From Gracilaria caudata (Eukaryota > Rhodophyta > Florideophyceae > Gracilariales > Gracilariaceae): a stretch of 15,214 bases of DNA. The notes beneath the pieces are model-generated. The model was not told where the DNA came from. It saw nothing but the letters and a program-made list of their open reading frames with translations, and ran no database searches. The stretch's first letter is position 1. Every line of letters starts with the position of its first letter. The stretch spans positions 1 through 15,214 of the forward strand of contig JASCIV010000477.1 of assembly GCA_030374735.1 (NCBI GenBank). Direction: 5' to 3'. A program made the translations under genes and the position numbers. Positions 1 through 8,336 of the stretch are shown piece by piece.

Positions 1-548
1 GTGTCAACTGCTGACAGGTGATGCGTAAAGGTTTTCAGAACTTTGGTCTGAACGTGGATGCGATACAAGTACTGAGCCGGTGCAGTCCCACGCTCATCAT
101 CTTTGTCTTCAGGTTCAGCAGAAAGGCTCAAATCTGAACCTGTAGAACCACCGGTGGCAGACAAACTGGCGTCTGAAGAGGAACGTAAGAGAGGATCCTC
201 AACAACGTGTGAAGTATTTGCGTCATGTTGATTTCCATTGCTTGTGCAAGAAGAGGAACTTGTCACACACCGCCCCGACGACCATGTGCTATCCGTAAGG
301 TCACTCTCAGAGCTCTTGGTTAGGTCACTCTCAATGCTTAGTACAGCTTTTTGTCTCGCATATCCTGCCCTTCGCTTAGCCAATCGCTTCTCATGTTCTT
401 CAGGTGATTCCGTTTCCCTCAAAAGCCTGTACCGCTTGCGGCTTAATTTGTTCTCCCGTTCTCTATTATTACCAGCATCTCTCCAAACTGCTTTTTGAAT
501 GCGTTGCTTAGGTGCTTGTTGCTTATCTGGGCAATGTTTCCATTCTCT
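1..548 (-). CDS. Partial basic/serine-rich transposon-type ORF, runs off left edge
   Basis: An open frame of about 182 codons runs on the minus strand from just after a TGA at 549-551 to the left edge with no stop. The first third is strongly basic and contains RYRLLRETESPEEHEKRLAK followed by RRAGYARQKA. Repeats of the form R-L-x-E-T-P-E-E-x-x-x-R-L are common in proteins of eukaryotic DNA transposons and Helitrons, which is a family-level resemblance only. The remainder is rich in Ser, Asp and Glu (for example SIESDLTKSSESDLTDS), as expected for a disordered or regulatory tail. It overlaps the end of the 443-724 frame, and a single frameshift between 446 and 548 would fuse the two. I do not recognise a specific product. 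The real start and C-terminus cannot be seen. Confidence 0.45.
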
Positions 549-724
549 TCAGAAAGCAAATGAATTACTTCCGGAGCACAGGTGCTTGGGTCAACAGCTG
601 AAGAGTGTTGTACAACCAGCTCCGCCGCATTCCTCGGTAGTAGAACGTTTTCTACCGGAAAAGATATTTTACCGGATAGAACAACGGGTACATAGAAGTC
701 AAGATCTCGGTCGGACGAGCTCAT
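443..724 (-). CDS. Small ORF, probable N-terminal part of the left-edge gene
   Basis: The first good methionine on the minus strand is at 724-722 (MSSSDRDLDFYVPVVLSGKI), and the frame closes with TAA at 443-445, about 93 codons. The middle (VENVLLPRNAAELVVQHSSA) has the mixed hydrophobic/polar pattern of a folded protein. The last third overlaps the other minus-strand frame that carries the basic RETESPEEH region. This looks like one gene split by a frameshift, because in the neighbouring frame the text becomes continuously basic and coding-like. No family is recognised. It could be an accessory ORF of the same transposon as the transposase further right, since both lie on the minus strand. 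It may also be a chance ORF. Confidence 0.35.
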   Translation of the reverse strand: MSSSDRDLDFYVPVVLSGKISFPVENVLLPRNAAELVVQHSSAVDPSTCAPEVIHLLSEENGNIAQISNKHLSNAFKKQFGEMLVIIENGRTN

Positions 725-1755
725 TTTGAATGTTCGGAAGCTCTCGTACCTTGCAGAATACCCGCCCAACTGGCAGTCGAGATCATCATGGTGCTTGACG
801 GCCCTTAGAGCCCATTCTATGTGGTTGGGTCTTGTCGGAAGCTTTTGACGGGACCCAAACGTGTAACAATCACACGTTTGTCATCGTAGCGGGCGTTCTC
901 ATCCTGTACCGTACCAAAACGGCATCATTGGATTGTATGATAGAAACATTGTCTGGACTTCAACACCTTGTAATCTTGCGGACTTCAGCATCAATGTTCC
1001 ACGAACGGTTACTGATAGCGAGCAATCAAAGCGCTCGTTCAGAGGGCGCGCATGGAGGCTACGCATGGAGGCTACTGAGATACAGCGTGGTTATTCGGCT
1101 CAATGCCGCCGTGAGCGAACTGCCGTCACTCGCCGTGCCGATTACCCTGCGTTTCAATGAGCAGTCTCACTTTCAATCACATTCCGCGTGTCTCGCGCGT
1201 CATGGACGACGTACGCTTCCTGTGGTCGTTCCCTCAACGCAGTGTCTAATTCATGGGCATGGAAGCATGTATGAAAAGATCATTATCGCGCACGCCGTTG
1301 CAGTCGCGCGCTACAAAGTCACTCGTGCTCCTCGTCGTGATATTCTTGCACATCGAAGGAGCACCATGTGTGCAGCAGAACTACCATGCTGCTTCCCATG
1401 AACATCATCTAACCATTTGATGTCGGCATAAGCGAGAAGGTTTGAAGAAGCAAAGTAGGAATTACACTCGCCTCCACTTTTAACGTGTCACCCAACCCAA
1501 TTCCGTTCTTTCTCGACAGAAAAACCTAATGGCGACGGTTGCAATTGCTTAAACTTGGCCGGTATTACACATACGCACTATCTCACTGCAAGAGAGCCCC
1601 GTCTACCAGAATTCAAATCGGAGAGAAGCTTCGTAGCTTGAGGCTCATGAAGTACATCCTGCAAAACGAGGATCGGCTCTTGGATTTTTGCATAGAACTC
1701 GACGGACAGGGTTCTCATCAGCTAGAGTTCTCCCACTTCGCCATCGAGGGAGACC
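725..1755. other. Stretch without a supportable gene
   Basis: There are open frames on both strands, the longest being 832-1401 on the plus strand. It starts only at TTG, has no recognisable motif and an unconvincing composition. A second plus-strand frame (1539-1775) also lacks any family resemblance. The stretch lies between the degraded 3' end of the transposase and the left-edge ORF, so it is best read as inter-ORF transposon or flanking DNA. The only distinct structure seen is a 13-base tandem duplication at 1049-1074. Confidence 0.4.
1049..1074. repeat. Perfect 13-bp tandem duplication
   Basis: The 13-mer CGCATGGAGGCTA occurs twice without a gap (1049-1061 and 1062-1074). Thirteen bases is not a multiple of three, so it would shift any frame across it. 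It is most simply a slippage or repair duplication. Confidence 0.85.
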
Positions 1756-2416
1756 TTATATTGGATACCTCGTGAGAGTATGATTACATACTTTACGGCG
1801 AGAGGTAGTAACTAACTCAACCACAAGTTTACCGAAAAGGCGCGGGATATCAAGTTCTCTTTCTCGTAACTCTCTGAAGAAGTACGTGTCCACGGTATTC
1901 ATGGCTAAACCTATCTCTGTCAATGAAGTACCGACGGTTCTGAATGTCGACAAATCCCACCAGCCTTTCAATGCAACCGGCGGACTCAGTGGTTATCTCT
2001 CCGCTGGATCTATTATCAGTGTACACGAGATCAAAACGCTCATCCTCGATCACATTTTATTGCCACTTCGCATCGATGAACGCCGTTATAACCCTAATCG
2101 ATCCTAAATCGATCACAACCTCTATTATTCTTTTTATCGCCCCGTAGTACAAGTGCTTGGATTTCTGCGGTCGTGATCCGGTATTATTTTCAGATGTTGA
2201 TGGTGACCCACGAGAAGATCCCAAGTCTGGAACAAAATGGGCAGCAACGCAAAACCTTTGCCGAGCACAGCGCCCAGGAACTCTGGAACGGGAAGCATGA
2301 CCCTCCATGCTCTCAACTGTAACTTTGGTGAATGATTTCGTGACTTTTAGACAATTGAAGCGACGTGCTGATATTATACGAAAGTTATTCGAGTGCGTCG
2401 GAAAGTTCTCCCTCAC
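1756..2416 (-). pseudogene. CACTA transposase, C-terminal region (degraded)
   Basis: Reading on from the transposase core, the coding signal moves to another minus frame at about 2430 (RYRFVRENFPTHSNNFRI). Near 2150-2060 it contains LYYGAIKRIIEVVIDLGSIR followed by an aromatic/acidic stretch ending DAKW. The pattern Y-Y-G-x-I-x-x-I-I-E-x...W resembles the DUF4216 segment at the C-terminus of plant and fungal Tnp2 transposases, which usually reads as tyrosine-tyrosine-glycine, an I-E/D-L run and then a cysteine- or alanine-tryptophan end. A TAA closes this frame at 2057-2059. Similar text resumes in the 2053-1850 frame (FDLVYTDNRSSGEITTES) and possibly the 1971-1756 frame. The segment is therefore broken by at least two frameshifts. 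The identification rests on position and this one motif and is weaker than that of the core. Confidence 0.5.
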
Positions 2417-4248
2417 AAATCGGTAACGGCTCCCTTTTGTGACGCTCGTAGCTGAATCTCACCAAGTCTTAGTCCAACACATTCTGCCTCAGTTTGAAAC
2501 TCCTTGCTGGTCGCTGCACTTTCTCTCGATTTCAATGTTCTCGTGAACTCTGCAGCCCATCTCATTTCCGACTAGCAAGAAGTGGGTGACTTCCAATCAT
2601 TGGAAATCTTCAGAGCCAGAAGTTTGAAGTTCTTATGAAATAGGTGTGCCGTGATATTCGAGGTCTTTTGTACCCTTTTGCCTATCTCTCCGAGAAGCCG
2701 CTCAACGACAAAGTGCTATGAAGTTGGAAGTGGGCCACATTCTCGAAGAATATCAGGAAGGTGAAGGATTGCATGGGTAGTTGGGGTTAAGCAATACGAT
2801 TGAGTTCCATCTCTGTCGAAGAGGTCCACAAATTGTGCGTAGGCCTCTTCGACGACTGCTTTTAGTTGGTTGACATGATTTAGATCGCAGGTGTAGCAGA
2901 AGCTAATAGCGATCATATCGGATGTCCGGCTCCAAAGGTGTAGGATCTTTTTGTTCACCCTAAAGTGGTGAAGGAAGGGGAGCACGTACATCTCGGCATG
3001 CCTTTTCAGGTCTTCTGCTTTGAACTTTGACAGATTTTCGAGCGAAAGAGGTGACCTACCCCAAGAAGATGGGACTCCTTCTGAAGACCCGTCCATAGCT
3101 TTGTTGATGTTTTCGAGAACTGTTGTGGGTATGCAATATTCTGGAGTTATGCCGAGCTTTCGATGCTTTGGGTGCATACCTGTTATGAGACGCAAAATGT
3201 GCTTTGCCCATCCTAGGAGAAGAACATGCATAGCATCGTAAGGAAAGGCATACAGGTAGTCAAGATTCAGCCTCCTCAGACATGAACCTCTCTTGATTCC
3301 GGTGGATGTTATCAGCTGATGGCGCTCACTCGCACCGAGTCTGGAGGAATCAAGTGCCCTCCAAGTTGACACTACACCGTTTTCTGATCTTTTAGTATCA
3401 CATTCGTACTCAATGATATCACCGCGCTTGTAATTCTGGTTTCTTCGCATGGCACGCTTCAAGACGTGGGATGGAGCATCTGGAATGGCACACAAACAAC
3501 GATATTCTTTCTTGAACACACGTTTCTTTAAGCAGAAACGACAAAACAGGCGCCCAGTGTGACCTACGTATCCCAGGACCTTTGTTGCGAACGGCCAATC
3601 TGCAGTGAAGTACAGAACAAATGCTCGAATATTTCGGATCTTTCCATCCTGACAAGCGACAGGGATTCCCTTCTCCAACCTTTTCATATCGAGGATAAGT
3701 TCATTCATGAAAGTGTCAAAGTAGTCAGCGTGATGAGATTCCGGGATCACGCCCAATATCAAAGAGGTGGAGGCACGACTAGGCTCCTCTGGTTTGAGGT
3801 TTAGTACAGTCGCTACAACTGGCCAGGCTGATTTTGCCTCCCCTTTTCGGTTCCTGGAGCATTCAAATTCATCTGTCGATATGGTCATGAATACCAATAT
3901 CTCTTTCTGGTTGGAGTCCCAGTTTTGGAGCTCCTCGCCATGCTTTCTCACGAACATGTTGCCATGGTAGTAGTCGTGGACAGCATGCGTGATTTGTCCT
4001 TCGATAGTGACTCCTTCGCTCTAATGCAACCTTCGAGCAGCGCATTCAATGAACGTCTCGTGGAGCACAGACCTCTCAACGCAGATGAAGTTTTCAAGAA
4101 CCAGAACTTTTGACCACTTTCTGAAAAATGAACGTTGCAGAAAGGAAGTCAGAAGCATTGCGAAGCCGTCCGGACTGCGCGACGTGGCCGCTCGGGCACA
4201 TAAGAACGTTGGACGTGGAGATGCATGCCTTGCGAACAGCGGAAGCGA
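2413..4248 (-). pseudogene. CACTA/EnSpm (Tnp2-type) DDE transposase core with in-frame stops
   Basis: One minus frame stays open from 4248 to 2413 except for TAG codons at 4021-4023, 2716-2718 and 2572-2574. The largest uninterrupted piece from a methionine (3957-2719) is 413 codons. Tnp2-family landmarks counted from that Met are: a first catalytic-type Asp at about residue 29 (VFMTISTDEFE); WPV at 45-47; the second Asp in FTADWPFATKVLGYVGHTGR (Asp 120); a Cys pair in LFCRFCLKK (139 and 142); and YDAMHVLLLGWAKHIL, matching the family's D-x-M-H-x-L-x-L-G-x-A-K-H. The third acidic residue is expected in G-P-x-x-S-W-x-F-x-x-E-R. Here GPLPTS is followed by TAG and then HFVVERLLGEIG, so the stop replaces the conserved Trp four codons before the Glu. 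The protein would cut and paste the element in the nucleus, but this copy cannot make full-length protein. Confidence 0.85.
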
Positions 4249-4267
4249 TCAGGGTTCTGTATGAGAA

Positions 4268-5017
4268 TTAAGAGGTTAATGGGGGCGTCTTCATCATCAC
4301 CTCCATTGCACGTTGGGAACTGTTCGAATGCTCCGCGGCATAAATCAAGGCAGCGAGCGGTTCGTACTCGAATTGTGTGTGGCTCATCTCCACATGCCGT
4401 AACGGAACCAATGAGCTCTGTGATGTGGACAAAGAGTTGTTGGAGAAAGCGGCATGAGGTAAGGGAGAGTCTTGGAAAGAGCTTTCCAAAGCGTCTGAAA
4501 GCTCACCTGACACGTTTCGGACTACACAGACGTCTTGATCTTGACTAAGATCTTCGTCTTCATGAAGATTGTATTCCTGACTGTTTCTGAAGCTTGGCGC
4601 CCTCCCAATGCTCTCAGATTGAGGAACAATGTTATGATGCGAGGTGTTGTTGGCTACGTCACGACTCACTGGGACTGTTCCGTTAGAAATGCTACGTTGG
4701 AATTCTCCTAGGTTTTTGTTGTTATTGTGGTTGACTGGCGTCGACTGCATTGATCTCTGCCACCGGCACGGTCTCTTCGGACAACTTTCTTCGCCATCAT
4801 CTTTAGGTGCAAGAAGCTCATCTTCTCTGACACTCAGAACAGTTCCACGGTGTTGGAATGAAGATATTTCCCATCGACACCTCTTTCTTCCTGTCGTGTT
4901 CGTCAAGATGGTTTCACAGCAACGCTGGGTGAGGCGTTCGATACATGGTACACTGCGATGGCAGATACGTTCTTCGTTCTCGAGATGAGAAGTGAGTATC
5001 ATTAGATGTGCTCTCAA
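4268..5017 (-). CDS. N-terminal region of the CACTA transposase (Cys/His start, disordered linker)
   Basis: A 249-codon minus frame opens at a TTG at 5017, with the first ATG at 5002-5000, and stops at 4268-4270. The beginning has a cluster of cysteines (EERICHRSVPCIERLTQRCC), resembling the short Cys-rich motif at the N-terminus of many fungal and algal Tnp2 proteins. A long Ser/Asn/Glu-rich stretch follows, and then a helix-like end (PLAALIYAAEHSNSSQRAME). It lies directly upstream of the core, 20 bases away in another frame. A short intron could link them: a GTGATG donor-like sequence lies just after that end and an acceptor-like CTCATACAG follows at about 4256. That splice is inference. 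It may equally be a frameshift in a dead copy. No catalytic residue lies here. Confidence 0.5.
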   Translation of the reverse strand: MRAHLMILTSHLENEERICHRSVPCIERLTQRCCETILTNTTGRKRCRWEISSFQHRGTVLSVREDELLAPKDDGEESCPKRPCRWQRSMQSTPVNHNNNKNLGEFQRSISNGTVPVSRDVANNTSHHNIVPQSESIGRAPSFRNSQEYNLHEDEDLSQDQDVCVVRNVSGELSDALESSFQDSPLPHAAFSNNSLSTSQSSLVPLRHVEMSHTQFEYEPLAALIYAAEHSNSSQRAMEVMMKTPPLTS

Positions 5018-5487
5018 AGCTTCGAGAGCCTACAAGTAGTCCGGAACAGGCTGGAAGAGTTATTTTCATCTTCTGATTGGTTCATTCGGAAGTCTACCAA
5101 ACTTGAAATGTACTTTGCTCAATTTCTCTTCATCCCCACTTTCCCCGCGCTTTCCGGGAGGGCCTCTCCTCGTCGTTTCAGATGTAACCACGCTAACTAC
5201 TTCCGTCTCATCTGCCACCTGCCCATGCTCGATCACATTCCCTCACACCATTTGTACTGCTCAGCTGGTTTCCACTGTTTGATTCGTTATCGTACGCTTT
5301 CTGCAGTGACCTGCTCGGCAGAGCACAGCCTTGCCAGGTCTTCTGACATTTCGAGCATCACTTCGACTTTGAGAGTTTCATATTCGCCTGTTGGCTGCGT
5401 AAGTCTGGCACCCGTTTTCTTGACTGCCCAAAGAAGATGTACTTCTGCCACTGACACGCTTTCGTTTTCTCCGCCCCCAAGATCACC
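5018..5487. promoter_or_regulatory. Divergent spacer between the minus-strand transposase and plus-strand ORF-A
   Basis: About 470 bases separate the transposase 5' end (minus strand) from the ATG of ORF-A at 5488 (plus strand), a head-to-head layout in which both promoters would have to lie here. The last 50 bases before the ATG are pyrimidine-rich (CTTTCGTTTTCTCCGCCCCC), as in many eukaryotic 5' leaders. No TATA box is convincing. ORFs cross the spacer on both strands (5006-5491 plus, 5574-5287 minus) but neither has a recognisable motif. The minus one has a plausible composition (TGEYETLKVEVMLEMSEDLA) and could be a remnant of upstream transposase coding sequence. Confidence 0.3.
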
Positions 5488-6876
5488 ATGAGCTATAGGA
5501 CAATGCATCAAGTGACCGCTGACAGCGCGTTCAACCCCGGGGGCCAGGGGAGCGCCTCCAATCATGTTTCTCATCGGGATGCCGCCAGACCTAGGAGTAC
5601 GCTTGAGGCCGAGACCGCAGTACCTACTCAGTCAAATGCATCCAGGGGAAACTGGCTTCCTCCGAAATCTCTCTGCATCCCGACTGCGTCGTGCAAAAGG
5701 AAGATGAAAGCCAAGTACCGTCCTGGGGTTCCGACTGGGACTGTGATAACAGCTCGTGCGGTCTTCAATCGTCTCTACCAGCAGCAGATGGGAAGGAGCT
5801 CTGAGTCTTTCGATCCTAACTTTCCAATCTATTTGGAGATGGCCAACAAGATGAAAGACGATATTCGCGAGAATCTCTACCATAAGTTGGGACTGGAGCG
5901 TGGAACGCGCACATACACGTCTGTCAGGAACGAGTTATCCTCACAAATATCTCACCTGAGGAGGAAGTTGGAAGACACGTTCCCCGTCTTAAAAGCGGCA
6001 CAGAGCGGTTGGGTGTCCAACGAGCTCATTAAGGAAGCGATGCAGCGCGACAAGAAGTCCTGTACAGAGGCCAGGAAGAAGCGCACTGCGATTGAGACGA
6101 GAGACAATGCGCCGGAGCAGCGGGTTTGTGCGCTACCGCATGGACGCGAACATGTTCAGACAAGTAATTTGAGCGCAGAAACATCGCATCAAGGTTCAGC
6201 GTCTCCATCTCGCGTTCCACAAGAGGATTCTCGAACTGGCAACGAAAACGTACAGTGAGAGAATCATAATGTTCGTGATGCAAACTTCGTCCAGGACAGT
6301 GTTCGGCAGGGCGGTAGGAGTGCTGAGAACGTGGATGAAGAGAGGGTCACAATTGCTTCCGACGGATATGCCCAGAAAAGAACACCAAGCTTTTCGGACA
6401 CGCGACACCTCCGCAATATGAGAAACCAGGATGTACGTGGGTGTGGCTCTGGTGGATATGTCCGTCAGCAAGATGTTAAACAACAACCACAGGCACAACC
6501 TCGGACTTCTGTTGGGAGGAAGCAGCCGCAGAAATCTGGTCCCTCTCGCGCCGTCGCTGCTCATAACTCATCATCGGAGAGTGAAAGTGAATGCAGTGAA
6601 GAGGATGAGGTTCCATTTTCGCAAGACTCAGAATAAGAGCAGAGTGCTCTGCTAGCCACGGACATGGAGGCTTGAAACGAAGGTCGTGACAGTGATGAAT
6701 CAGATGGAGACTTGGAGATAGACGATGAAACGTGCAGACGTGCAACTGCTGCGAAACGTCCCTCCAGAAAACAGAAAGGAAAGGAGCGCGCTCAAAAGCC
6801 CTCGTCGAAGCCGATCGCAGCGAAACATGCCACTCGTACACCTCGTCCAAGGAAGAAGAAAATGCGGAAGAGCTGA
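5488..6876 (+). pseudogene. ORF-A: unrecognised nuclear-type transposon ORF with three in-frame stops
   Basis: A plus-strand frame opens at ATG 5488 in a good eukaryotic context (ATCACCATGA). It is 256 codons to a TGA at 6256-6258. The same frame then continues in the same style through a TAA at 6634 and a TGA at 6673 to a final TGA at 6874-6876, with no frameshift, giving about 462 codons. The conserved core is about residues 110-200 (MANKMKDDIRENLYHKLGLE, then RGTRTYTSVRNELSSQISHL), a predicted-helical Lys/Glu/Arg-rich stretch. Beyond it come a Gln/Ser region, an acidic run (SSSESESECSEEDE) and a basic tail (TPRPRKKKMRKS) like a nuclear localisation signal. A diverged copy of the core lies at 8337. 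I do not recognise the family. A DNA-binding accessory protein of the CACTA element, such as a TnpA-like partner, is a guess from context. Confidence 0.55.
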
Positions 6877-7244
6877 ACGCAAGACCTGTGCTTATGCTCA
6901 GAGGTTACGGGCCTGCAAAGTAAGTTATTCCCTCCATATGTCGCCCCAAAAGGCTTTGATGGCCTTCGTGTCGAGAGATATATCTGCTAACAATCATTCA
7001 GAGTCTCGAGTTCGACAGTCACAGGGCATCGCTTTGACGTCCGACCTTCACATGTGCTCTTCCAGCTATCCTATAACCCCACAGCGACCCTTCAAAGTTT
7101 GTTATGCATGTTTTTGCTCTGACCTCCGACTGCGGGTTGGGGTGCGGCTTCGCGTCGCGTATTAAGTTGATGTAAAGACCAGTTCCTGGTCGTACGCAGT
7201 ACATGTTTAGTACGCGAATTGGGTGAACGTGAGCCACGATTATG
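6877..7244. other. Non-coding flank downstream of ORF-A
   Basis: No convincing gene is present. A consensus-like donor (GCAAAGTAAGT) occurs at about 6914-6924, with an acceptor-like CATTCAG near 6995-7001. If ORF-A or a related transcript is spliced, this would be a short intron of about 80 bases. The frames on either side do not show conserved text, so this is only a possibility. Confidence 0.25.
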
Positions 7245-7341
7245 GCGTTCGTCGTTCAGTTAGTGGTAGAATCCAGACCATCTTAAATATATAACGGGTC
7301 CTGCGTCTGACCCATTCGGGAGATAATATCGCCCATATCGC
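7245..7341 (+). tRNA. Degenerate tRNA-like structure (tRNA-Gly-like 5' half; possible SINE head)
   Basis: The sequence GTTCAGTTAGTGGTAGAAT (7254-7272) closely resembles the D arm/A box of eukaryotic tRNA-Gly. The spacing also fits a tRNA: a 7-base acceptor strand GCGTTCG (7245-7251), two linker bases, D stem GTTC/GAAT, one base, then a perfect 5-bp anticodon stem CAGAC (7274-7278)/GTCTG (7305-7309) around a 26-base loop that would have to include an intron. GGGAG (7318-7322)/CGCCC (7330-7334) encloses a 7-base loop like a T arm with one mismatch, and ATATCGC (7335-7341) pairs with the acceptor at only four of seven positions. There is no T-loop TTCGA sequence and no U33, so it is probably not a working tRNA. 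A tRNA-derived SINE, a dead tRNA or chance are all possible. Confidence 0.22.
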
Positions 7342-7431
7342 TCAGCATACTCCGGTCGTGTTGTGCCGCGATTAGAGTAGTAATTTGGTCATAGTACGCC
7401 AAGACTGAGCCACAAATCAGCCACATGCCTT

Positions 7432-7463
7432 GTACCAGACTGGTGAGAATCTTGGTCTGGTAC
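7432..7463. repeat. Perfect 9-bp inverted repeat
   Basis: GTACCAGAC at 7432-7440 is exactly complemented by GTCTGGTAC at 7455-7463 across a 14-base spacer. It lies just before the GGCCAT-rich segment and would form a stable hairpin as RNA or in supercoiled DNA. It could be a transposase-binding or subterminal element. No coding ORF with support crosses it. Confidence 0.6.
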
Positions 7464-7599
7464 GGTAGTTATGTGGTTCTGCCCACCATCGATTGTGAGC
7501 GGCTTTGGGCTTTTTTTTCGGCCGTACATGGACAGCCCGAAGCTACGGGCCGGGACACGTTGAGCACTCTCAAAGTGGCGCAAATGTGTCCGCAAAGCA

Positions 7600-7767
7600 G
7601 GCCATTCTGGCCAGGTCTCGGACTGCCGTCGCCATGCTGAATGAGGCCTTCGGTCGGCCATGTCTGAAGACAATATGTCGGCCATATTCAGGCCATTATT
7701 TGCACATTGCATGGCCAAAACATTACCAATTTTTTCGACAATATTACGGCCATACATTGGCCATACT
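7600..7767. repeat. Cluster of GGCCAT motifs, possible CACTA subterminal repeat array
   Basis: The hexamer GGCCAT or its reverse complement ATGGCC occurs about seven times in 168 bases: at about 7600, 7656, 7680, 7691, 7711 (reversed), 7748 and 7759, plus TGGCCA at 7608. Two plus-strand copies are extended to TCGGCCATRT. One forward/reverse pair (7691 and 7711) can form a 6-bp stem. CACTA elements carry arrays of 10-20 bp motifs in both orientations close to their ends, where transposase accessory proteins bind. That is family knowledge, and its application here is inference. Further ATGGCC copies lie singly near 8116, 8849, 8915 and 9077. No terminal CACTA inverted repeat was identified to close the element. 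Confidence 0.4.
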
Positions 7768-8336
7768 CTGTACCCTTCATATGTTCACAGGGTTGGAGCT
7801 TCAAGCGACACAAAATTTGAAGCTGTCCAATGAAAACAGAAGGAGCCCGCTCTCTTTTGCCCTGCAGCGCGCAACGATTATCTAACGAAATGATGCTTCA
7901 AAGGCGCTACATACTTAAAATTTAATGATTTTTTAACGACACATAGTTTTGCCTGGGAGCGGGCGGAGAGCGTGACGAAACAAGGGCCACACTACGCCGG
8001 CGTTTGGTGAGAGTGCGGTGGGGGCCTGGAAGGTATACGCTTGACATCAAAGACGTCGCGGCGAAGGAACGCTTGGACACTCATGGTACATTTTGGAGCA
8101 TACCGTGGCTATATGATGGCCAGTGAGAACCTGCTGACCTCCATGCGTACATTTTAAGTTCCAACAAATGAACTACAAAAATCACGCCCTGCAATAAGGC
8201 CTGCGCGCGCTTATTATCTGGCACTCTCAGTCAAATGTCGGACACGGTTCGGCGATCTACAGTGCCAACGTGGCCCATAATCAATGTTCATAGGGGTAGA
8301 GAAGCCTTGCTCGATTAGTATGCGACAAACTCTGCG
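7768..8336. other. Non-coding stretch upstream of the second ORF-A copy
   Basis: No coding region is supported. A similar phrase recurs twice, CATGGTACATTTT near 8082 and CATGCGTACATTTT near 8142, about 60 bases apart. By position this should hold the eroded 5' part of the second ORF-A copy, but I cannot align it to the first copy by eye. Confidence 0.3.

Noticed and set aside
832..1401. 189-codon plus-strand ORF.
   Set aside because: It starts only at TTG, crosses the 13-base duplication, has no motif and sits in transposon flanking DNA. Chance is likely.
3020..4264. Plus-strand ORFs within the transposase.
   Set aside because: They are antisense shadows of a frame with clear Tnp2 landmarks.
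5006..5574. ORFs of 161 (plus) and 95 (minus) codons in the divergent spacer.
   Set aside because: They overlap each other and the start of ORF-A and show no family motif. They are kept only as a remark in the spacer entry.
7989..8030. CACTACGCCGG as a CACTA terminal inverted repeat.
   Set aside because: No matching inverted copy ending in the complement (TAGTG) was found at a plausible distance within the window.
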